Below are positions 1-8,518 of a stretch of DNA of 64,000 nucleotides, piece by piece (within the stretch, counting starts at the first letter, position 1; every line of letters starts with the position of its first letter). Source of the DNA: Nocardioides coralli (GTDB lineage Bacteria; Actinomycetota; Actinomycetes; Propionibacteriales; Nocardioidaceae). Made by a program: the position numbers and the translations under genes. A model generated the notes under the pieces. It was not told the DNA's origin and searched no databases. It worked only from the letters and a program-made list of their open reading frames with translations. The stretch lies in the NCBI RefSeq assembly GCF_019880385.1, contig NZ_CP082273.1, positions 1,860,001-1,924,000 on the forward strand. The letters are read 5' to 3'.

Positions 1-9
1 CCGACAACC

Positions 10-41
10 TGCGGTTTCCCCGGCCGACCGGGGAAACCGCA
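10..41. terminator. Hairpin terminator after kamA
   Basis: A perfect 14-bp stem (10-23 with 28-41) closes a 4-base loop, CCGA. It begins only seven bases past the kamA stop codon, so it most likely ends the leftward kamA transcript. Being symmetrical, it could also act on a gene lying to the left. There is no long T tract, which is usual in high-GC actinobacteria. Confidence 0.8.
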
Positions 42-47
42 AACCCC

Positions 48-1502
48 TCAGTGCGCCTGGAGGGCGGCGGTACGCCGGGAGGCCTCGGCGATCTCGGCGG
101 CCCGGAGCGCCGACTCGTCGAGCCGGCCGTGCTCGGCCCACCACGCCTGGCCCTCGGCCGGCAGCGTGTGGATCGGGTCGTAGTACTCGTAGGTCCGCGA
201 CAGGGCCTCGGGGTCGGCGGCCTCGATGGAGGTGCGGTAGTTCTTCGTCCAGTAGGAGATGCCGCGCACCTCGTCGTAGTCGGCGAGCTGGTGCACCCAG
301 CGCTTCCCGACGAACGGCACGTCACACACGATCCGCGGGGTCGCGAAGCCCGGCAGGTAGCCCATGATGTGGTGCTGCAGCCGCTGCGCGTCGGCGACCG
401 AGACCCGCCAGTGCTCCGAGAACGGGATCATGTCGCACATGTAGAAGTAGTAGGGCATGATCTGCGCCCCGTCGAGGAGCCGGAAGCACAGGTCGAGCAG
501 CGCCTCGGGGTCGGCGTTGACGCCGTTGAGCAGCACGCCCTGGTTGCGGACGTCACGGATCCCGGTGTCGAGCATCGCCCGGGCGGCCTTCGCCACCAGC
601 GGGGTGACCGAGTTGGCGTGGTTGACGTGGGTGTGGATCGCGATCGACACCCCGCGCTCCCGCGCGATGGAGGCGACCCGGCCCATGCCGTCGACCACGT
701 CGCCCTGCAGCCAGTGCTGGGGGAGACCCATGAGGGCCTTGGTGGCCAGTCGGATGTCGCGGATGTTCTCGACCTCCAGCACCGAGGTCAGGAACGCCTC
801 GAGCCGGGGCCACGGCATGTTGGCGACGTCACCGCCGGAGACCACGACGTCGCGCACGCTCGGCGTACGTCGCAGGTAGTCGATCATGTCGCCGAGCCGG
901 TCGTTGGGCTTGCCGACGAACTTGAGCTTGTCGATCTGGGCGGTCGAGTTGCCGACCAGGTCCATGCGCGTGCAGTGGCCGCAGTACTGAGGGCAGGTCG
1001 GCAGCAGCTCGGCCAGCACCTTGGTGGGGTAGCGGTGGGTGAGCCCCTCGGCCACCCACATGTCGTGCTCGTGCAGCGAGTCGCGGGTGGCGTGCGGGTG
1101 GGAGGGCCAGTCGGTACGCCGGTCGCTGAGCACCGGCAGCATGTAGTGCCGGATCGGGTCGGCGTAGAACGCCTCGGTCAGCGACCCGGGGCCGGCCGGC
1201 TCCACGTGCGGGGCCATGGTGTTGAGCATCTGCGGCGGCACCAGCATCGACATGGTCGCCCGCTCGGCCTGGTCGCGCTCGAGGTCCTCGTAGAACCGCT
1301 CGTCGAGCAGGTCGCCCATCAGCTCGCGCAGCTGCTTGAGGTTCTTGACGCAGTGGGCCCGCTGCCACTGCACCGACTCCCACTCCTCGGTCGTCACGTC
1401 GCGCCACCCCGGGAACCGCGTCCAGTCGGGCTCGACCAGCTCGGTCCGGCGGTAGGGGTAGGGCTGGCCGGTCTCGAGTCCGATGGCCGTCTCGATGCTC
1501 AT
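48..1502 (-). CDS. kamA: Lysine 2,3-aminomutase (radical SAM, PLP)
   Basis: KamA converts L-lysine to L-beta-lysine using S-adenosylmethionine, a [4Fe-4S] cluster and PLP. The cluster motif is CPQYCGHC, with cysteines at residues 170, 174 and 177. The C-terminal loop that normally carries PGGGGK reads PFVGK here, with K400 at the place of the PLP lysine. At 484 residues it is longer than the clostridial enzyme (about 416). The ATG is preceded by AGGAGG. It is divergent from kdd-kamD-kamE-kal, which encode the following pathway steps and favour lysine over glutamate or arginine as substrate. The enzyme class is certain from the motif; the substrate is inferred from context. Confidence 0.9.
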   Translation of the reverse strand: MSIETAIGLETGQPYPYRRTELVEPDWTRFPGWRDVTTEEWESVQWQRAHCVKNLKQLRELMGDLLDERFYEDLERDQAERATMSMLVPPQMLNTMAPHVEPAGPGSLTEAFYADPIRHYMLPVLSDRRTDWPSHPHATRDSLHEHDMWVAEGLTHRYPTKVLAELLPTCPQYCGHCTRMDLVGNSTAQIDKLKFVGKPNDRLGDMIDYLRRTPSVRDVVVSGGDVANMPWPRLEAFLTSVLEVENIRDIRLATKALMGLPQHWLQGDVVDGMGRVASIARERGVSIAIHTHVNHANSVTPLVAKAARAMLDTGIRDVRNQGVLLNGVNADPEALLDLCFRLLDGAQIMPYYFYMCDMIPFSEHWRVSVADAQRLQHHIMGYLPGFATPRIVCDVPFVGKRWVHQLADYDEVRGISYWTKNYRTSIEAADPEALSRTYEYYDPIHTLPAEGQAWWAEHGRLDESALRAAEIAEASRRTAALQAH

Positions 1503-1598
1503 GGGGGACCTCCTGGGTCGTGGCGCGCGGCGGTGGGTCGATTGTGTGACTCACCGCTCATCTGCGAGAGTACGAGAACACCATCCGGCAAGTCCAAC

Positions 1599-1622
1599 CA
1601 CCCGCCGGAGGATTTGCGGGTG
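1599..1622. promoter_or_regulatory. Possible operator in the kamA/kdd divergent gap
   Basis: CACCCGC and GCGGGTG form 7-bp inverted arms around a 10-base spacer, 28 bases before the kdd start. The position suits a shared regulator of the two lysine operons, but no regulator gene is adjacent and short GC-rich repeats arise by chance. Confidence 0.3.
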
Positions 1623-1649
1623 ATCGACGAAATCAGTGGAGAAGAGACA

Positions 1650-2693
1650 GTGACGACCTCCGTGGCGAGCGACCCGACCGGGCTGCACCGGGTCCTCGAC
1701 GACGTCGCGGTGCTGCCCCAGGCCGCCGCCCGCCTCGACACCCGGCGCGAGCTCTGGCCCGACGAGGTGCGGGTGCGCGTGGAGCGTCTCAACCTCGACG
1801 CGGCCTCGTTCCGCCAGCTCGAGCGCAAGCACGACGGCGACGGCGACGCGGTCCGCGCCGAGGTGCTCGGCATCGTCGCGGCGCGGGGCAAGATGCAGAA
1901 CCCCGAGACGGGGTCCGGCGGGATGCTGGTCGGCACGGTCGAGGCCGTGGGGGAGGAGTCGCCGCTGGGCCTCCGGGTCGGCGACCGCGTCGCCACCCTG
2001 GTCTCCCTGACCCTCACCCCGCTGGTGATCGAGGACGACCTGGCGCGCTGGGACGGCCGGAGCGAGCAGGTGCCCTGCGACGGCTACGCCGTGCTCTTCG
2101 GCCGCTCGATCGCGGCCGTCCTTCCCGACGACCTGGCCCCCGAGCTCAGCCTCGCCGTGATGGACGTCTGCGGCGCTCCCGCGCTCACCGCCCGCGTCGT
2201 CCGGCAGTACGCCGCCACGCGACGGCCCACCGTGGCCGTGATCGGCGGCGCCGGCAAGTCCGGCTCGCTCAGCCTGGCCGCTGCCCGCGACGCCGGCGCC
2301 GACCGGTTGCTCGGCGTCGTACCCCATGAGCAGGAGGCCGAGCGGCTCCGGGGCGCCGGTCTCGCCGACGCGGTGGTCGTCGCCGACGCCCGCGACCCCA
2401 TCGCACTGCGCGACGCGGTCACCGCGGCCGGCGGCCCGGCCGACATCACCGTGGTGTGCGTGGACGTCCCCGGTTGTGAGGGCGGGGCGATCCTCGCCAC
2501 GGCCGAGGGCGGCACGGTGATCTTCTTCTCCATGGCCACCTCCTTCCCGGCCGCCGCCCTGGGGGCGGAAGGCCTGGCCGCCGACGTCACGATGCTGGTC
2601 GGCAACGGGTACGTGCCCGGCCACGCGGCGTACGCGCTGGAGCTGCTGCGGGCGAACGACGGCGTCCGGCGACTCTTCGAGGAGCGGCTCTGA
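1650..2693 (+). CDS. kdd: L-erythro-3,5-diaminohexanoate dehydrogenase
   Basis: Kdd (EC 1.4.1.11) oxidatively deaminates 3,5-diaminohexanoate to 5-amino-3-oxohexanoate with NAD(P)+. The N-terminal part resembles characterised Kdd proteins from memory, including an AVLPQAA-like segment, RGKMQNPETGSGGMLVGTVE and a Rossmann motif GGAGKSG near residue 198. The GTG at 1650 was chosen because GGAGAAG lies five bases upstream. The open frame continues upstream to 51, but that part is only the antisense of kamA. A GTG at 1620 is a weaker alternative. The product is 347 residues, a normal length. First gene of a four-gene overlapping operon. Confidence 0.9.
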   Translation: MTTSVASDPTGLHRVLDDVAVLPQAAARLDTRRELWPDEVRVRVERLNLDAASFRQLERKHDGDGDAVRAEVLGIVAARGKMQNPETGSGGMLVGTVEAVGEESPLGLRVGDRVATLVSLTLTPLVIEDDLARWDGRSEQVPCDGYAVLFGRSIAAVLPDDLAPELSLAVMDVCGAPALTARVVRQYAATRRPTVAVIGGAGKSGSLSLAAARDAGADRLLGVVPHEQEAERLRGAGLADAVVVADARDPIALRDAVTAAGGPADITVVCVDVPGCEGGAILATAEGGTVIFFSMATSFPAAALGAEGLAADVTMLVGNGYVPGHAAYALELLRANDGVRRLFEERL

Positions 2694-4309
2694 TGGTCTC
2701 GACAGGCTCGACCAACGTGGGGTCCCGGCGGACCGTGGGACGGCTGGAGCTCGACCGCGAACGGGTCAAGCAGGCCCGGGCGCTGGCGCGCAAGGTCGGC
2801 CGGCCGGTGGTGTCGTTGGCCAAGAGGCACACGACCGTCTCGGTGGAGCGCGCCACCCTGCGCCTCGCCGGCCTGGCCGGCGCGGACCCCGACGGCACCC
2901 CGTGGGTCAACCGGCTCGCGGAGGTCGTCCGCGCCGACGTCGGGCTCGAGCACGGGGTGGCCCTGCCTGTCTGGGACGCGCTGCTGCGCGGCGAGGCCGA
3001 CGACCTGCTCACCCTCGCGCAGAAGGCGGGCGCCGGGTCGGTCCGCTTCCGGCTCCCCGAGGGTCGCGACGCCACCCGGGCCACCGCCGCCTCGAGGAAG
3101 GCCGTCGGCGCCGGGATCCGGCGCATCGACCAGCGCCGCCACGAGCGCGAGCGGCTCATCGCCCGGGTCGGGGACGCCCCGAGCAAGCCGTGGATCTACC
3201 TGATCGTGGCCACCGGCGACATCCACGAGGACATCCCCCAGGCGCAGGCGGCCGCCCGCGAGGGCGCCGACGTGATCGCGGTGATCCGGTCGACGGGCCA
3301 GTCACTGCTCGACTTCGTGCCCGAGGGCGCCACCCGCGAGGGCTTCGCCGGCACCTACGCCACCCAGGAGAACTTCCGGCTGATGCGGGCGGCCCTCGAC
3401 GAGACGTCGCGGGAGCTCGGCCGCTACGTCCGGCTCACCAACTACGCCTCCGGGCTGTGCATGCCCGAGATCGCGGCGCTGGCGGGGCTCGAGCGACTCG
3501 ACATGATGCTCAACGACTCCATGTACGGGATCCTCTTCCGCGACATCAACCCGATCCGCACCTTCGTCGACCAGCGGTTCAGCCGGCAGGTGCACGCCCG
3601 GGCGGGGATCATCATCAACACCGGCGAGGACAACTACCTCACCACCGCCGACGCCGTCGAGGCCGCTCACACGGTCACCACCAGCCAGCTCCTCAACGAG
3701 TACTTCGGCAAGGAGGCCGGGCTCGAGGACTGGCAGCTCGGGCTGGGCCACGCCTTCGAGATCGACCCGGACATCCCCGACTCGTTCCGGCTCGAGCTGG
3801 CCCACGCCATGCTGGCGCGCGACCTCTTCCCGAAGGCGCCGCTGAAGTGGATGCCGCCGACGCGCCACATGACCGGTGACGTCTTCCGCGGCTACCTGCT
3901 CGACGGCTTCTTCAACCTCGTGGGTGCGCTCACGGGGCAGGGCATCCTCCTGGTCGGCATGATGACCGAGGCAGTGGTCACGCCGTGGCTCTCCGACCGC
4001 GACCTCGCTCTCCAGAACGTCCGCTACGTCATGAACGCCGCCGGCAACCTCCACGAGGACTTCCGGCCCGCCCCCGGCGGCTTCATCGAGAAGCGCGCCC
4101 AGCACGTCCTCGACGAGACCATCACCCTGCTCGACCAGATCGCCCACGACACCTCCGCAGCGGGCCTGCCGCCGCTGCTCTCCGCGATCGGCGACGGCAC
4201 CTTCGGGCTGATGAAGCGCCCCGCCGACGGCGGCCGCGGCCTCGACGGCGTGGCCCGCAAGTCGACCAGCTACTACAACCCGGCGACCGAGATCCTGGAG
4301 GAGCGATGA
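2693..4309 (+). CDS. kamD: D-lysine 5,6-aminomutase alpha subunit
   Basis: KamD is the large catalytic subunit of the adenosylcobalamin- and PLP-dependent 5,6-aminomutase, which moves the terminal amino group of lysine or beta-lysine to C5. The 538-residue product matches the family in length and carries family-like segments such as DMMLNDSMYGILFRDIN and, at the C terminus, KSTSYYNPA. Its ATG shares one base with the kdd stop codon, and its stop overlaps the kamE start (ATGA), indicating translational coupling. With kamE it makes 3,5-diaminohexanoate, the substrate of Kdd. Confidence 0.92.
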   Translation: MVSTGSTNVGSRRTVGRLELDRERVKQARALARKVGRPVVSLAKRHTTVSVERATLRLAGLAGADPDGTPWVNRLAEVVRADVGLEHGVALPVWDALLRGEADDLLTLAQKAGAGSVRFRLPEGRDATRATAASRKAVGAGIRRIDQRRHERERLIARVGDAPSKPWIYLIVATGDIHEDIPQAQAAAREGADVIAVIRSTGQSLLDFVPEGATREGFAGTYATQENFRLMRAALDETSRELGRYVRLTNYASGLCMPEIAALAGLERLDMMLNDSMYGILFRDINPIRTFVDQRFSRQVHARAGIIINTGEDNYLTTADAVEAAHTVTTSQLLNEYFGKEAGLEDWQLGLGHAFEIDPDIPDSFRLELAHAMLARDLFPKAPLKWMPPTRHMTGDVFRGYLLDGFFNLVGALTGQGILLVGMMTEAVVTPWLSDRDLALQNVRYVMNAAGNLHEDFRPAPGGFIEKRAQHVLDETITLLDQIAHDTSAAGLPPLLSAIGDGTFGLMKRPADGGRGLDGVARKSTSYYNPATEILEER

Positions 4310-5052
4310 GCCCGCTGCGCCCGTACGGCGACACCACCGGCGACGGCATGGTGCAGCTGTCCTTCACCCTGCCGATGCCCCACTCCAAGGTCGCCGACGG
4401 CGCCGCGCTCCAGCTGGCCAGCAAGATGGGCATGGACCCCGCCCTGGTCGTGCACAGCAAGCCGATGGGCGAGGGCTTCACCTTCTTCGTGGTCTACGGC
4501 CGGGTCAACCACCTCGTCGAGCCGGACCAGGTGACCGTGGTCGAGCGCGACTTCCCGCTGCTCACCCCCAAGGAGGCCAACGCCGCGATCAAGCGCTCGC
4601 TGCGGCGCCGGCTGGTCGTGGTCGGCGCCTGCATCGGCACCGACGCCCACACCGTCGGCATCGACGCGATCCTCAACATCAAGGGCTGGGCAGGGGAGAA
4701 GGGGCTCGAGTACTACCGCGAGCTCAAGGTGGTCAACCTCGGGGCCCAGGTGTCGGTGCCGGAGCTCGTCGAGCGCTCGCTCGCCGAGCACGCCGACGCG
4801 GTGCTCGTCTCCCAGGTCGTGACCCAGCGCGACGCCCACCTCCTCAACACGCGCGAGATGTCGGCCGCCTTCCGCGAGGCGTTCCCCGCGGGCAAGCGGC
4901 CGCTCCTCGTCGTGGGTGGCCCCCGATTCGACGAGGCCATGGCCGACGAGCTCGGGGTCGACCGGGTCTTCAGCCGTGGCACCACTCCCGGGGAGGTCGC
5001 CTCCTACCTCGTCCACCGGGTGACCGACCGCCCCACCCGGAAGGCTTCGTGA
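4306..5052 (+). CDS. kamE: D-lysine 5,6-aminomutase beta subunit (B12-binding)
   Basis: KamE binds adenosylcobalamin. The cobalamin motif DAHTVG is at residues 113-118, so H115 is the expected lower axial ligand. K126 lies 11 residues further on, the same spacing as His133 and Lys144 in the Clostridium sticklandii enzyme, where that lysine holds PLP in the open state. This strongly suggests a functional enzyme. The product is 248 residues. The start ATG overlaps the kamD stop by four bases. The organism needs a cobalamin supply for this step; no B12 gene is in the window. Confidence 0.93.
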   Translation: MSPLRPYGDTTGDGMVQLSFTLPMPHSKVADGAALQLASKMGMDPALVVHSKPMGEGFTFFVVYGRVNHLVEPDQVTVVERDFPLLTPKEANAAIKRSLRRRLVVVGACIGTDAHTVGIDAILNIKGWAGEKGLEYYRELKVVNLGAQVSVPELVERSLAEHADAVLVSQVVTQRDAHLLNTREMSAAFREAFPAGKRPLLVVGGPRFDEAMADELGVDRVFSRGTTPGEVASYLVHRVTDRPTRKAS

Positions 5053-5441
5053 TGACCAACGCCGAGGTCGGCATGACCGTGCGACACCGCCGCTACGTGC
5101 CGTACTCCCACGCCCACTACGCCGGCAACCTCGTGGACGGTGCCTACAGCCTCGGGCTGTTCGGCGACGTGGCGACCGAGATGTGCATCCGCACCGACGG
5201 CGACGAGGGGCTCTTCGCCTCCTACTCCGACGTCCAGTTCCACGCCCCGGTCCGGGCCGGAGACGTGCTCGAGATCAGCTGCGCGGTCACCAGGGTCGGC
5301 ACCCGGTCGCGCACCCTCGACTTCGCTGTCCACGTCCTCGCCCGAGGCGCGGCCACCCCCGACCGGCCCGGCGCCGCGGAGGTGCTGGACGCCCCGCTGC
5401 TGGCCACCTCGGCCACCGGCACCGTGGTCGTCCCGGCCTGA
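5052..5441 (+). CDS. kal: 3-aminobutyryl-CoA ammonia-lyase
   Basis: Kal (EC 4.3.1.14) removes ammonia from L-3-aminobutyryl-CoA to give crotonyl-CoA. It is a 129-residue single hotdog-fold domain with family-like segments such as HYAGNLVDGA and DVQFHAPVRAGD. ATG at 5052 shares a base with the kamE stop; a GTG at 5049 directly before it is possible. Last gene of the operon. The enzyme that makes its substrate, 3-keto-5-aminohexanoate cleavage enzyme (Kce), is not in this window. Confidence 0.88.
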   Translation: MTNAEVGMTVRHRRYVPYSHAHYAGNLVDGAYSLGLFGDVATEMCIRTDGDEGLFASYSDVQFHAPVRAGDVLEISCAVTRVGTRSRTLDFAVHVLARGAATPDRPGAAEVLDAPLLATSATGTVVVPA

Positions 5442-5821
5442 CCCGGCCGACAAAGGAAAATCTCTCCCACACTTGCGTGAACGAGAGGTGCGTCTGACCT
5501 GCGGGTTCGCGCGTCGTCGCAGGTGAGGGGCCGGTTGACAGGATCCCGCCCAGCAACCAAGGTGCGGTTTGTCCGTCCATGCAGTTCGTGGTCGGCGGAC
5601 CGGCGTCCGAGTGATCGCGTCGGAGGTGGTCCCTCCAACGCCGTCCGATGTGGTTCGCGAAGGCCGGTCCGACGCCGCGAGTTCGGACGCGGAAGGGCCC
5701 CTGGTTCCCTAGACAACTTCCCGGGCTCTGGCAGCCAGTCGGGGGTGGGAAGGCCCGAAGGACGCAGTGGCCCTTCCGCGCCTGCCACGCCCGGCCACGC
5801 GCCTCCCGGTACCGTGAAGAC
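5442..5821 (+). other. Structured 380-base gap between kal and lnt
   Basis: No convincing gene is present on either strand. The stretch is rich in complementary arms: ACCTGCG/CGCAGGT (5497-5503 with 5518-5524), CGTCCGA/TCGGACG (5642-5648 with 5683-5689), and a perfect 12-bp pair CGCGGAAGGGCC with its complement (5688-5699 and 5769-5780, 69 bases apart). The first may terminate the kal operon. The others could belong to a structured RNA or a decayed mobile repeat. Confidence 0.5.
5810..5815 (+). promoter_or_regulatory. -10 element of lnt, leaderless
   Basis: TACCGT ends six bases before the GTG at 5822, so transcription should start at or next to the first codon. This fixes the lnt start, for which no ribosome binding site is visible. 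Confidence 0.65.
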
Positions 5822-7369
5822 GTGCTGTCCCGGACCGGCCTGGCCCTGCTGGCCGGCGTGCTGCTGGCCCAGGCCTTCGAGCCCGTCGGGCTCGTGGTCC
5901 TGCTGCCGGTGGGGATCATGGGGCTCGCGCTCGCCGTCCGCGGCCTCCCCGCGCGACGCGCGTGGCTACCGGGCCTCGCGTTCGGGCTCGGTTTCCACCT
6001 GGTGCTCCTGTTCTGGATGCGGGTGGTCGGGTACGACGCCTGGTTGGCCCTGGCCGGCCTCCAGGCGGCCTTCCACGCGCCGCTCGGCGTCCTCGCCGCC
6101 TGGGTGATGCGGCTGCGCGGGGGACCGGTCTGGTTCGCCGCCGCCTGGGTCGCGGTGGAGACCGTGCGCTCCTCCTGGCCCTTCAGCGGGATGCCGTGGG
6201 GCCGGCTGGCCTACGCGACCGGCGACACCCTGTGGCAGGACGCCCTGCCGTGGGTGGGCATGACCGGCCTCTCCTTCCTGCTCGCCCTGCTGGGCGCCCT
6301 GGCCGCCGAGGTCGTCGCCCGCACGGGTCGCGCCCGCGTGGTGGCGGCGGCTGTCGCCGGGGGAGTGGCCGTCGTCTCGCTGGTCCCGGCCCTGACCGCC
6401 TACCCCGTCCCCACCGTCGGCGACAGGCAGGTGGCCGTCGTGCAGGGCGACGTGCCGGGGGACGGCAGCGACATCCTGCTCGACCACCGGCAGGTCACGC
6501 GCAACCACGTCGAGGCCACGGTCGCGCTGGCCGGCGACGTCCGCGCCGGGCGTGCCCCCGCGCCCGACTTCGTGGTCTGGCCGGAGAACTCGACCGCGGT
6601 CGACCCGTTCCGCACCGCGGACGTCAACGCCGCCATCCGGAGCGCCAGCGACGCCATCGGCGTACCCGTTCTCGTGGGCGCGATGGTGGACTCGGGCCCG
6701 GAGAACGTGCTCAACCAGAGCATCGTGTGGGAGCCCGGCGTCGGTGCGACCGACCGCTACACCAAGTGGCACCCCGTGCCCTTCGGTGAGTACATCCCCT
6801 GGCGCGGGGTGTTCCAGGAGAACTTCGGGCGCCTCGCGCTGATCCCGCGCGACATGCTCAGCGGCACCCGGGAGGAGCCGATCGTCCTGGGTGACACCCC
6901 GGTGGCGGCTGCCATCTGCTTCGACGTGGCCTACGACGACGGCATCCACGCCCAGCTCCTGCGGGGCGGCCAGCTGGTGGTCGTGCAGACCAGCAACGCG
7001 ATGTTCATCCACACCAACCAGATCGACCAGCAGTTCGAGATCAGTCGGCTGCGGGCGGTCGAGACCGGTCGTCACGTCCTCGTGGCGGCGACGAACGGCG
7101 TCTCGGGCGTCATCGCCCCTGACGGTGAGGTCGTGGCGCGCGCCGGCACCCGGACCCAGGCCGTGCTGCAGGAGCAGGTGTCCCTGGCCACCGGCATCAC
7201 CCCCGCGGTGCGCCTGGGGGCCTGGCCCGGTCGGGTGGCGGTCGTCGCCACCCTGGTGGCGGCAGCGTGGTCGGTGCTCACGTACCGTCGGCCGCGACCT
7301 GGGGAGGGGGTGGATGATGAGCTCGGACGAGCGGACCGTGATGGTCGTCCCGACCTTCAACGAGCGTGA
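5822..7369 (+). CDS. lnt: Apolipoprotein N-acyltransferase
   Basis: Lnt transfers a third acyl chain to the N-terminal cysteine of lipoproteins in the membrane. The 515-residue protein has hydrophobic helices over about residues 1-200 and then a nitrilase-like periplasmic domain. The Glu-Lys-Cys triad is visible: E255 in WPENS, K315 in YTKWHPVPFGE and C366 in AICFDVAY. A last hydrophobic segment closes the protein. In mycobacteria this enzyme (Ppm2) is joined to or beside the mannosyltransferase Ppm1; here the two are separate genes that overlap by 53 bases. Confidence 0.9.
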   Translation: MLSRTGLALLAGVLLAQAFEPVGLVVLLPVGIMGLALAVRGLPARRAWLPGLAFGLGFHLVLLFWMRVVGYDAWLALAGLQAAFHAPLGVLAAWVMRLRGGPVWFAAAWVAVETVRSSWPFSGMPWGRLAYATGDTLWQDALPWVGMTGLSFLLALLGALAAEVVARTGRARVVAAAVAGGVAVVSLVPALTAYPVPTVGDRQVAVVQGDVPGDGSDILLDHRQVTRNHVEATVALAGDVRAGRAPAPDFVVWPENSTAVDPFRTADVNAAIRSASDAIGVPVLVGAMVDSGPENVLNQSIVWEPGVGATDRYTKWHPVPFGEYIPWRGVFQENFGRLALIPRDMLSGTREEPIVLGDTPVAAAICFDVAYDDGIHAQLLRGGQLVVVQTSNAMFIHTNQIDQQFEISRLRAVETGRHVLVAATNGVSGVIAPDGEVVARAGTRTQAVLQEQVSLATGITPAVRLGAWPGRVAVVATLVAAAWSVLTYRRPRPGEGVDDELGRADRDGRPDLQRA

Positions 7370-8063
7370 CAACCTCGCGTGGATCGTGGGTCGCCTGCAC
7401 GCCGCCCATCCCGACGTCGACGTCCTGGTCGTCGACGACAACTCACCGGACGGCACCGGCGCCGAGGCCGACCGGATGGCTGCGGCGGACGACCGGGTCC
7501 ACGTCCTGCACCGCGCGGGGAAGAGCGGGCTGGGGGCGGCGTACCTCCACGGGTTCTCCTGGGCACTGGACGCCGGGTACGACGTCATCGGCGAGATGGA
7601 CGCCGACGGCTCCCACCAGCCAGAGCAGCTGGACCGGCTGCGCAGCGCCCTCGACGACGCCGACCTGGTGATCGGGTCGCGCTGGGTCCCCGGCGGTTCC
7701 GTGGTCAACTGGCCGCTCCACCGGCGGGCGCTGTCGCGCGGTGGCAACCTCTACGTCCGCTGGCTGCTGGGCATCGGTGTCCGCGACGCCACGGCCGGCT
7801 ACCGGCTCTTCCGCCGGCAGACGCTCGAGAAGTTGGACCTGGCCACCGTGCGCTCCACCGGCTACGTCTTCCAGACCGACCTGGCGACTCGGACCCTGCG
7901 TGCGGGCCTCACCGTGCGCGAGGTGCCGATCGAGTTCGTCGAGCGGGTGCGCGGTGACTCCAAGATGAGCGGTGCGGTCGCCGTCGAGTCGCTGCGCCGG
8001 ATCACGGTGTGGGGGCTGCGCGAGCGGTGGGCGCAGCTCGGGCGCCTGTGGGGGCGCCGATGA
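7317..8063 (+). CDS. ppm1: Polyprenol-phosphate mannosyltransferase (GT2)
   Basis: A 248-residue GT2 glycosyltransferase of the DPM1 type. It should make polyprenyl-phosphate-mannose from GDP-mannose for lipoglycans and O-mannosylation. Visible motifs are VVPTFNERDNL at the N terminus, VVDDNSPDGT, the metal-binding EMDADGSHQPEQL and GSRWVPGG. There is no C-terminal GtrA-like membrane domain. ATG at 7317 follows a GGGGAGGGGG tract; ATG at 7314 is the alternative. The start lies inside the 3' end of lnt and the stop overlaps fxsA by ATGA. Confidence 0.87.
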   Translation: MSSDERTVMVVPTFNERDNLAWIVGRLHAAHPDVDVLVVDDNSPDGTGAEADRMAAADDRVHVLHRAGKSGLGAAYLHGFSWALDAGYDVIGEMDADGSHQPEQLDRLRSALDDADLVIGSRWVPGGSVVNWPLHRRALSRGGNLYVRWLLGIGVRDATAGYRLFRRQTLEKLDLATVRSTGYVFQTDLATRTLRAGLTVREVPIEFVERVRGDSKMSGAVAVESLRRITVWGLRERWAQLGRLWGRR

Positions 8064-8515
8064 GGAGGGCGGGCGTGCTGCGGGTCCTGCTGGTGGTGGC
8101 CTTCGTCGGGGTCCCGCTGCTGGAGATCTACCTGCTGATCGTGGTGGGCCGGGTCATCGGGGCGTGGTGGACGCTGCTGCTCCTCGTGCTCGCCAGCGTG
8201 CTCGGCGCCTGGCTCGTACGTCGGGAGGGCGGCCGGACCTGGCGGGCACTGACCGAGGCGCTCCGTACGGGACGGATGCCGGCGCGCGAGCTGGCCGACG
8301 GCGCGCTGGTGCTCATCGGCGGGACCCTGATGCTCACCCCCGGCTTCGCGACCGATGCCGTCGGGCTGCTGCTGGTGCTGCCGTTCTCGCGTCCGGTCGC
8401 CCGTCGGGCGCTGACGGCTGCCGTGTCACGGCGGCTGCTGGGCACCGACACAGGACGACGCCCCGGTCCTCCGACCGGTGGGCCGGTGGTCCGGGGCGAC
8501 GTGGTGGACGAGTGA
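8060..8515 (+). CDS. fxsA: FxsA family membrane protein
   Basis: A 151-residue small membrane protein. Two hydrophobic segments near the N terminus (LLVVAFVGVPLLEIYLLIVV and WWTLLLLVLASVLGAWLV) are followed by the family-typical GALVLIGGTLMLTPGFATDAVGLLLVLP. FxsA overproduction relieves F-plasmid exclusion of phage T7 in E. coli; its own role is unclear. It overlaps ppm1 by four bases, so it is probably co-transcribed. The C-terminal tail is polar and rich in Pro, Gly and Arg. Confidence 0.85.
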   Translation: MRRAGVLRVLLVVAFVGVPLLEIYLLIVVGRVIGAWWTLLLLVLASVLGAWLVRREGGRTWRALTEALRTGRMPARELADGALVLIGGTLMLTPGFATDAVGLLLVLPFSRPVARRALTAAVSRRLLGTDTGRRPGPPTGGPVVRGDVVDE

Positions 8516-8518
8516 GGG

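Noticed and set aside
51..1649. Long upstream extension of the kdd frame (total 880 residues)
   Set aside because: It is the antisense of kamA, with GC-driven open frame; kdd homology begins at the GTG at 1650.
5535..5563. TTGACA-N17-CAAGGT promoter-like match in the kal-lnt gap
   Set aside because: The -10 is poor and would give a 250-base leader; the TACCGT leaderless element at 5810 fits lnt better. It could serve an unseen RNA.
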